A program made the position numbers and the translations under genes. 64,000 bases of DNA from contig NZ_FOCW01000001.1 of assembly GCF_900110225.1 (NCBI RefSeq), positions 1,054,001-1,118,000 on the forward strand, given 5' to 3'. Below the pieces are notes generated by a model. The model had not been told where the DNA came from. It saw nothing but the letters and a program-made list of their open reading frames with translations, and ran no database searches. Of the stretch, positions 58,464-64,000 are shown one piece after another. How positions within the stretch are numbered: the stretch's first letter is position 1; every line of letters starts with the position of its first letter. The DNA is from Allobrachymonas denitrificans DSM 15123. Lineage in GTDB: Bacteria; Pseudomonadota; Gammaproteobacteria; Burkholderiales; Burkholderiaceae_C.

Positions 58464-59264
58464 TTACTCGTAGTCGGAGCTCAGACCAGCCGTCTGGCTG
58501 AAGCCGCAGTCCACATAGCTGATCTCGGCCGTCATGCCGGAAGCCAGATCGGACAGCAGGAAGGCGGCGACGTTGCCCACTTCCTCGATGGTGACGTTGC
58601 GGCGCAGCGGGGCGTTGGTGGCCATGAAGGCCAGCAGCTTGCCGAAGTCCTTGATGCCGCTGGCGGCCAGCGTCTTGATCGGGCCGGCGCTGATGCCATT
58701 CACGCGGATGGAGCGGCCATCCTCGGTACGGCCCACGGCTTCGGCCAGGTAACGCACGGATGCTTCCAGCGAGGCCTTGGCCAGACCCATGGTGTTGTAG
58801 TTGGGGATGGTGCGCATGGCGCCCAGATAGGTCAGCGTCAGCATGGACGACTTGTCGTTCAGGTAGGGCAGGGCTGCCTTGGCCATGGCCGGGAAGCTGT
58901 AGGCGCTGATCTCGTGGGCGATCTTGAAAGCATCGCGGCTCAGGCCGTCCAGGAAGTTGCCGGCAATCGCTTCACGCGGTGCAAAACCGATGCTGTGCAC
59001 GAAGCCGTCGAACTTGGGCCATACCTGTGACAGGTCGGCAAACAGCTTTTCGATCTGGGCATCGTCGCCGACATCGCAGTCGAACACCAGGCTGGAGCCG
59101 AAGTCTGCGGCAAATTCGGTGATGCGGTCCTTGAAGCGCTCGCCCACGTAGCTGAAGGCCAGCTCGGCGCCTTGCTCATGACAGGCCTTGGCAATGCCGT
59201 AGGCAATCGAGCGGTTGGAGAGCACGCCGGTAATCAGCAGTTTCTTGCCGGACAGGAAACCCAT
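58464..59264 (-). CDS. fabI: enoyl-ACP reductase (NADH) FabI
   Basis: Last step of each fatty acid elongation cycle; target of triclosan. 266 residues. Y146, Y156 and K163 fall at the same numbers as in the E. coli enzyme ([18 protein letters not shown]), and the triclosan-contact Gly is present in HSIGFAP (G93). Start ATG at 59262-59264 ([13 protein letters not shown]). Confidence 0.96.
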   Translation of the reverse strand: MGFLSGKKLLITGVLSNRSIAYGIAKACHEQGAELAFSYVGERFKDRITEFAADFGSSLVFDCDVGDDAQIEKLFADLSQVWPKFDGFVHSIGFAPREAIAGNFLDGLSRDAFKIAHEISAYSFPAMAKAALPYLNDKSSMLTLTYLGAMRTIPNYNTMGLAKASLEASVRYLAEAVGRTEDGRSIRVNGISAGPIKTLAASGIKDFGKLLAFMATNAPLRRNVTIEEVGNVAAFLLSDLASGMTAEISYVDCGFSQTAGLSSDYE

Positions 59265-59478
59265 GGAATTCTTCCTCTTGTAATGTCTGAATGGGAAAAT
59301 AGCGGTAATCGGGCAGCACCAATGCCAGCCGAAGACAGCATCTGCCTCCGTGCGCGGGTCTGCAAAGTGTGCATTGTCGCATGGCCGATAGGGCTATCGG
59401 AAGTCTCGGGACATGCGTTCGGGGTGGCAGGGCACCAAAAGCATGGCGTCGCCACAACGCACAGACGTGCAGGCTCCC

Positions 59479-59507
59479 TTGTACAGAGGGCGCGCCTCGG
59501 CTATAAT
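59479..59507 (+). promoter_or_regulatory. promoter in the rimP-nusA-infB leader
   Basis: TTGTAC (59479-59484) and a perfect TATAAT (59502-59507) with a 17-nt spacer. Transcription should begin near 59514, about 150 nt before rimP. The stretch 59265-59478 between fabI and this promoter holds no gene that I can see. Confidence 0.82.
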
Positions 59508-59538
59508 TTCGTCCATCACCACCAAGCGTGCACGCAAA

Positions 59539-59570
59539 ATGGGCCGGTTTTTACCCGCCCATTTTTTTTG
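59539..59570 (+). terminator. leader terminator/attenuator before rimP
   Basis: ATGGGC / GCCCAT arms with an inner GGT / ACC helix, a C-C mismatch and loop TTTT, followed by eight Ts. It ends about 55 nt after the promoter start site and before any gene. A 10-bp palindrome GCGTGCACGC (59526-59535) lies just before it and might form a competing hairpin. Confidence 0.8.
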
Positions 59571-59666
59571 TTCATGCTCGGAAATGGGGGCTTGGCGGCC
59601 TGAAGTTTGTTTGCAGAATCAACAGGTTGCCGTAATTTTCTAAACACGGGAACATAAAGGCAAGGC

Positions 59667-60284
59667 GTGTCGCTACAAAGTCTGGTCGAGCAAACAGTAC
59701 AAGGATTGGGCCTGGATCTGGTCGAGATTGAACGCTCGGCAGGCGGATTGCTGCGCATCACCATTGATTTGCCCTGGATGCCCGAGCACGCGGCCCTGCC
59801 CGAGCAGTTCGTCACCATCGAGGATTGCGAGAAAGTCACCCGCCAGTTGCAGTACGCACTGGAAGTGGACGGCATCGATTACAACCGCCTCGAAGTGTCC
59901 TCGCCCGGCATTGATCGCCTGCTGCGCCACGGCAACGATTTCCTGCGTTTCGTCGGCGAGGAAGTCGACATCACGCTGAAAGAGCCGATCGGCCCGAACG
60001 AATCCAGCATCGCAGCCAACCGCAAGAAGTTCCGCGGCACGCTGGAGCAGACCGACAGCGGCTGGCAGATCGTGTGGAGCGATGCGCCGCCGGTCAAGCC
60101 GGGTCAGCGCGTCAGCAAGAAGAAGGCGCCGCCGCCGCTACAGGCTCTGGGTTTCGTGCTCGATGAGGTGCGCGAGGCCCGTCTGGCTCCCGTGGTCGAT
60201 TTCAAGGGCCGCCGCAAGCCGGCCGCTGCCAACCCCGCGCAAGAACAACCCCGTCCCGAGAACGACGCACAAGATACGGAGTAA
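59667..60284 (+). CDS. rimP: ribosome maturation factor RimP
   Basis: Assembly factor for the 30S subunit. 205 residues, a little long: the core has LGLDLVEIE, TIEDCEKVTRQLQYALE and EVSSPGIDRLLR; the last 45 residues are basic and Pro/Ala-rich. Starts with GTG at 59667 (MSLQSLVEQTV). It is 6 nt before nusA, giving the universal order rimP-nusA-infB. Its leader holds a promoter and a terminator. Confidence 0.95.
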   Translation: MSLQSLVEQTVQGLGLDLVEIERSAGGLLRITIDLPWMPEHAALPEQFVTIEDCEKVTRQLQYALEVDGIDYNRLEVSSPGIDRLLRHGNDFLRFVGEEVDITLKEPIGPNESSIAANRKKFRGTLEQTDSGWQIVWSDAPPVKPGQRVSKKKAPPPLQALGFVLDEVREARLAPVVDFKGRRKPAAANPAQEQPRPENDAQDTE

Positions 60285-60290
60285 ACCACA

Positions 60291-61778
60291 ATGAATCGCG
60301 AACTGTTGATGCTGGTCGAGGCGATTGCCCGCGAAAAGAACGTCGAGCGTGACGTGGTGTTCGGCGCCATCGAAATGGCGCTGGCCCAGGCCACCAAGAA
60401 GCTGTACAACGGCGAGGTTGACATCCGTGTCGCCATCGACCGCGAGAGCGGCGAATACGAAACCTTCCGCCGCTGGCTGGTCGTGCCCAACGAGGCCGGC
60501 CTGCAGAACCCCGATGCCGAAGAACTGCTGATGGATGCGGAAGACCGCATCGCCGATATCGCCGTGGGCGACTTCATCGAAGAGCAGGTCGAGTCCGTGC
60601 CGATCGGCCGTATCGGCGCCATGACGGCCAAGCAGGTCGTGCTGCAGCGCATCCGTGATGCCGAGCGCGAAATGCTGCTGCGCGAATTCATGGAGCGCGG
60701 CGAGAAGATCTTCACCGGCACCGTCAAGCGCATGGACAAGGGCGACCTGATCGTCGAGAGCGGCCGCGTGGAAGGCCGTCTGCGCCGCAGTGAAACCATC
60801 CCGAAGGAAAACTTCCGCACCGGCGACCGCATCCGCGCCATGATCATGGAAGTGGACACCACGCTGCGTGGCGCGCCCATCCTGCTGTCGCGTTCCGCGC
60901 CCGAATTCATGGTCGAACTGTTCCGCCAGGAAGTGCCCGAGATCGAGCAGGGCCTGCTGGAGATCAAGTCCTGCGCCCGTGACCCCGGCAGCCGCGCCAA
61001 GATCGCCGTGGTCGCCCATGACCAGCGCATCGACCCGATCGGCACCTGCGTCGGCGTGCGCGGCAGCCGCGTGACGGCCGTCACCAACGAGCTGGCTGGC
61101 GAGCGTGTCGACATCGTGTTGTGGAGCGAGGATCCGGCCCAGTTCGTGATCGGCGCGCTGGCTCCGGCCAACGTGCAGTCCATCGTCGTGGACGAAGAAA
61201 AGCATGCCATGGATGTGGTGGTGGACGAGGAAAACCTCGCCGTGGCCATCGGCCGTGGCGGCCAGAACGTGCGTCTGGCCTCCGACCTGACCGGTTGGAA
61301 AATCAACATCATGGACGCGGCCGAGTCTGCCGAGAAGCAGGCCAACGAGCAGCACGAGCTGCGCACGCTGTTCATGAGCAAGCTGGATGTGGACGAGGAA
61401 ATCGCCGACATCCTGATCGAAGAGGGCTTTACCAGCCTGGAAGAAGTCGCCTACGTTCCCCTGCAGGAAATGCTGGAAATCGAGGCGTTCGACGAGGACA
61501 CCGTCAACGAGCTGCGTGCCCGTGCCAAGGATGCCCTGCTGACCATGGAAATCGCCCAGGAGGAGAGCGTGGAAGACGCTGCACTCGACCTGCGCGACCT
61601 GGAAGGCATGACGCCCGAACTGCTGGCCAAGCTGGCCGAAGGCAACGTGCATACGCGTGACGAGCTGGCTGATCTGGCGACTGATGAACTGGTCGAGATG
61701 ACCGGCCAAACTGAGGATGAGGCGACTGCGCTCATCATGAAAGCCCGCGAGCACTGGTTCGACCAGGATCAGGCGTAA
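60291..61778 (+). CDS. nusA: transcription termination/antitermination protein NusA
   Basis: 495 residues: N-terminal RNA polymerase-binding domain ([18 protein letters not shown]), S1 domain (about 135-200), two KH domains ([15 protein letters not shown] and [13 protein letters not shown]), and two acidic C-terminal repeats as in gammaproteobacterial NusA. Controls pausing and termination. NusA represses its own operon in E. coli through leader terminators, relevant to the hairpin at 59539-59570. Confidence 0.97.
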   Translation: MNRELLMLVEAIAREKNVERDVVFGAIEMALAQATKKLYNGEVDIRVAIDRESGEYETFRRWLVVPNEAGLQNPDAEELLMDAEDRIADIAVGDFIEEQVESVPIGRIGAMTAKQVVLQRIRDAEREMLLREFMERGEKIFTGTVKRMDKGDLIVESGRVEGRLRRSETIPKENFRTGDRIRAMIMEVDTTLRGAPILLSRSAPEFMVELFRQEVPEIEQGLLEIKSCARDPGSRAKIAVVAHDQRIDPIGTCVGVRGSRVTAVTNELAGERVDIVLWSEDPAQFVIGALAPANVQSIVVDEEKHAMDVVVDEENLAVAIGRGGQNVRLASDLTGWKINIMDAAESAEKQANEQHELRTLFMSKLDVDEEIADILIEEGFTSLEEVAYVPLQEMLEIEAFDEDTVNELRARAKDALLTMEIAQEESVEDAALDLRDLEGMTPELLAKLAEGNVHTRDELADLATDELVEMTGQTEDEATALIMKAREHWFDQDQA

Positions 61779-61798
61779 GGAAAGGGGTGAGCAACCAT

Positions 61799-64000
61799 AT
61801 GACAAATACAACCGTCGCCGAATTTGCAGCAGAACTGAACAAGACGCCGCAGGCCCTGCTGGACCAGCTCCAGAGCGCCGGCGTGAACAAGAACGCCGCC
61901 TCCGATACCCTGAGCGAGTCCGACAAGCTGAAGCTGCGTGACTACCTGCGCGCCGCCCATGGAACGGGCGCCGAACGCAAGAAGATCGTGCTGACCAAGA
62001 AGTCCACCAGCGAGATCAAGCAGGCCGACGCAACCGGCCGTGCCCGCACCATCCAGGTGGAAGTGCGCAAGAAGCGCACGCTGATCAAGCGTGACGAATA
62101 CGAGGCCGAAGCTACCGAGGCTGCTGCACCCGCCGCTCCTGCTGTGGATACGGAAGAGCTGCTGCGCCGCGAGGAAGAAGCCCGCCGCCAGGCCGAGCTG
62201 ATCCGTCGCCAGGAAGAAGAGCTGGCCGAGCGCCGCCGCCAGCGTGAGGAAGAGGAAAAGCGCGAAGCCGAAGAGCGTGCCCGCGCCGAAGCCGAAGCCC
62301 GTGCTGCGGCCGAGGCGGCTGCTGCCCAGAAGGCTGCCGAACCGGTCGATCCGGAAAAGGCCCGTGCCGAAGCCCGTGCCCGCGCCGAAGCCGAAGTCGC
62401 TGCCATCCAGAACGCCCGTGCTGCCAGCGCCGAACGCGAGGCCGCTGCCCGTGAGGCCGCCGAATCCCGCGAGCGCGCTGCTGCCGAAGCCAAGGCCAAG
62501 GCCGAAGCCGCTGAAGCAGAAGCCAAGGCCAAGGCGGAAGCCGAGCGCCAGGCCCGTCTGGACGAGGAAGCCAATCGCGCCAAGGAACTGGAAGAGCGCC
62601 GCCGCAAGGCCCTGGCTGAGGCGGAAGCCATCCGCGCCATGATGAATGCGCCGGCCAAGGTGCTGACTGCCAAGAAGCCCGAAGAGCCGAAGCCGGCCAA
62701 GGGGACGCTGCACAAGCCCGCTGCCAAGGCAGACGCCAAGCCCGCCGCCAAGACCGGCGGAACAGCTCCTGCCGGCGGCGCTGGTGCCAAGGAAGTCAAA
62801 TCCGCCAAGCTGTCTTCCAGCTGGGCCGGTGATGGCGACAACAAGAAGAAGGGCGAAATCAAGACGCGTGGCGACACGTCCGCCGGCAACCGCGGAGGCG
62901 GCAACTGGCGTTCCGGCCCGCGTGGCGGCCGCCGCAACGATCGCCATGGCCGTGACGAGCGTCGCGAGCCGCAGGCACCGGCCGAGTTCAAGCAACTCGA
63001 GATCCATGTGCCCGAGACCATTACCGTGGCCGAACTGGCGCACAAGATGGCCATCAAGGCTTCCGAAGTGATCAAGGTGCTGATGAAGCTGGGCCAGATG
63101 GTCACCATCAACCAGCCGCTGGACCAGGACACCGCCATGATCGTGGTGGAAGAAATGGGCCACCTGGCAGTGCAGGCCGCTCTGGACGATCCGGAAGCCT
63201 TCACCCAGGAAGAGGTGGAAGCACAAAGCGCCGAACTGCTGCCGCGTGCACCGGTGGTGACCGTGATGGGTCACGTCGACCACGGCAAGACCTCGCTGCT
63301 GGACTACATCCGCCGCGCCAAGGTGGCGGCAGGCGAAGCCGGCGGCATCACGCAGCACATCGGTGCCTACCACGTCGAAACCGAGCGTGGCATCGTCACC
63401 TTCCTGGATACCCCCGGCCATGAGGCGTTCACCGCCATGCGTGCCCGCGGTGCCCAGGCTACCGACATCGTGATTCTGGTCTGCGCTTCCGACGACGGTG
63501 TGATGCCCCAGACCAAGGAAGCCATCAAGCACGCCAAGGCGGCCGGAGTGCCGATCGTGGTCGCGCTGACCAAGGCCGACAAACCCGAAGCCAACCCCGA
63601 GCGCGTCAAGGGCGAGCTGGTGGCCGAGGAGGTGGTGCCGGAAGAATTCGGTGGCGACTCCCCGTTCGTGGCTGTCTCCAGCAAGACCGGCATGGGCATC
63701 GACGAGCTGCTCGAGAACGTGCTGCTGCAGGCTGAAGTGCTGGAGCTGAAGGCGCCGATTGACGCCATGGCCAAGGGCCTGGTGGTGGAAGCGCAGCTCG
63801 ACAAGGGCCGTGGTCCGGTGGCGACCGTGCTGGTGCAGTCCGGTACGCTCAAGACGGGCGATGTGGTGCTGGCGGGCCAGACCTGGGGTCGCGTGCGTGC
63901 CATGAACGACGAAAACGGCAAGCCGACCAAGTCGGCCGGCCCGTCCATCCCGGTGGAAATCCAGGGTCTGACCGAAGTGCCGCAGGCCGGCGACGAGTTC
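61799..64000 (+). CDS. infB: translation initiation factor IF-2, N-terminal and G-domain part
   Basis: 734 residues lie in the window; the gene runs off the right edge. The first 50 residues form the IF2-N fold ([22 protein letters not shown]), then a long Ala/Glu/Arg-rich helical linker (about 110-300) and a Gly/Arg-rich patch ([13 protein letters not shown]). A second IF2-N repeat ([21 protein letters not shown]) precedes the G domain with G1 GHVDHGKT at 491-498 and DTPGHEAF near 537. Start ATG at 61799 after AAGGGG. It is 20 nt from the nusA stop. Confidence 0.97.
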   Translation, partial: MTNTTVAEFAAELNKTPQALLDQLQSAGVNKNAASDTLSESDKLKLRDYLRAAHGTGAERKKIVLTKKSTSEIKQADATGRARTIQVEVRKKRTLIKRDEYEAEATEAAAPAAPAVDTEELLRREEEARRQAELIRRQEEELAERRRQREEEEKREAEERARAEAEARAAAEAAAAQKAAEPVDPEKARAEARARAEAEVAAIQNARAASAEREAAAREAAESRERAAAEAKAKAEAAEAEAKAKAEAERQARLDEEANRAKELEERRRKALAEAEAIRAMMNAPAKVLTAKKPEEPKPAKGTLHKPAAKADAKPAAKTGGTAPAGGAGAKEVKSAKLSSSWAGDGDNKKKGEIKTRGDTSAGNRGGGNWRSGPRGGRRNDRHGRDERREPQAPAEFKQLEIHVPETITVAELAHKMAIKASEVIKVLMKLGQMVTINQPLDQDTAMIVVEEMGHLAVQAALDDPEAFTQEEVEAQSAELLPRAPVVTVMGHVDHGKTSLLDYIRRAKVAAGEAGGITQHIGAYHVETERGIVTFLDTPGHEAFTAMRARGAQATDIVILVCASDDGVMPQTKEAIKHAKAAGVPIVVALTKADKPEANPERVKGELVAEEVVPEEFGGDSPFVAVSSKTGMGIDELLENVLLQAEVLELKAPIDAMAKGLVVEAQLDKGRGPVATVLVQSGTLKTGDVVLAGQTWGRVRAMNDENGKPTKSAGPSIPVEIQGLTEVPQAGDEF

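Overview
The window is a chromosomal segment of a high-GC betaproteobacterium, most likely of the order Burkholderiales and close to the Comamonadaceae. This rests on familiar neighbourhoods (ispE / tRNA-Gln / prs, recN / nadK / hrcA, gloB / methyltransferase / rnhA, hupB / tRNA-Val / ppiD / tRNA-His, rimP / nusA / infB), on a large fused FAD/Fe-S oxidoreductase of the DUF3683 type and on an EarP homologue. The genus cannot be told. No rRNA, insertion sequence, CRISPR array, prophage or obvious pseudogene was seen.

Layout. 1-4785: prs (cut by the window edge), tRNA-Gln, ispE, lolB and a TPR protein on the minus strand, then mutM and mutY on plus (two base-excision enzymes for 8-oxoguanine, abutting stop-to-start). 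5978-10538: rapZ, recN and nadK on minus, hrcA divergent on plus, then two identical tRNA-Arg genes. 11051-15038: a periplasmic sulfur-oxidation cassette (cytochrome c, FccB, a SoxF-like second flavoprotein, SoxY, SoxZ) without the rest of a Sox system. 15194-17721: two poorly known genes, one with weak macrodomain-like signs and one DUF2130 coiled-coil protein with a nuclease-like motif, ending at a CAT-anticodon tRNA. 18003-23233: CNNM/CBS protein, Grx4, prmC-prfA and hemA. 23340-29186: small membrane protein, the 1318-residue fused oxidoreductase, a methyltransferase and a DUF1439 lipoprotein. 29313-37653: HIT and MAPEG proteins, MltD-like transglycosylase, gloB, methyltransferase, rnhA, aroQ, coaBC and earP. 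37710-45419: uvrC, pgsA, a fluoroacetate-dehalogenase-like hydrolase overlapping a tartrate dehydrogenase, hupB with tRNA-Val, ppiD and tRNA-His. 45619-53573: P1 peptidase with a CbiM-like permease, bacteriohemerythrin, uspA, tRNA-Gly, alkB, a beta-propeller lipoprotein, and a glycosyltransferase with an LpxH-like phosphoesterase. 53574-64000: a gene-poor stretch, tRNA-Ser, SPFH protein with NfeD, a basic amino acid decarboxylase, fabI, and the rimP-nusA-infB operon (infB cut by the window edge).

Most of the content is housekeeping: DNA repair (mutM, mutY, recN, uvrC, alkB), translation (prfA, prmC, rimP, nusA, infB, six kinds of tRNA plus a duplicate tRNA-Arg), cofactor and lipid synthesis (ispE, nadK, coaBC, hemA, pgsA, fabI). 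The accessory parts most worth attention are the reduced sulfur-oxidation cassette, the macrodomain-like/DUF2130 pair beside a tRNA, the dehalogenase/tartrate dehydrogenase pair, and a promoter followed at once by a strong terminator in the leader of rimP-nusA-infB.
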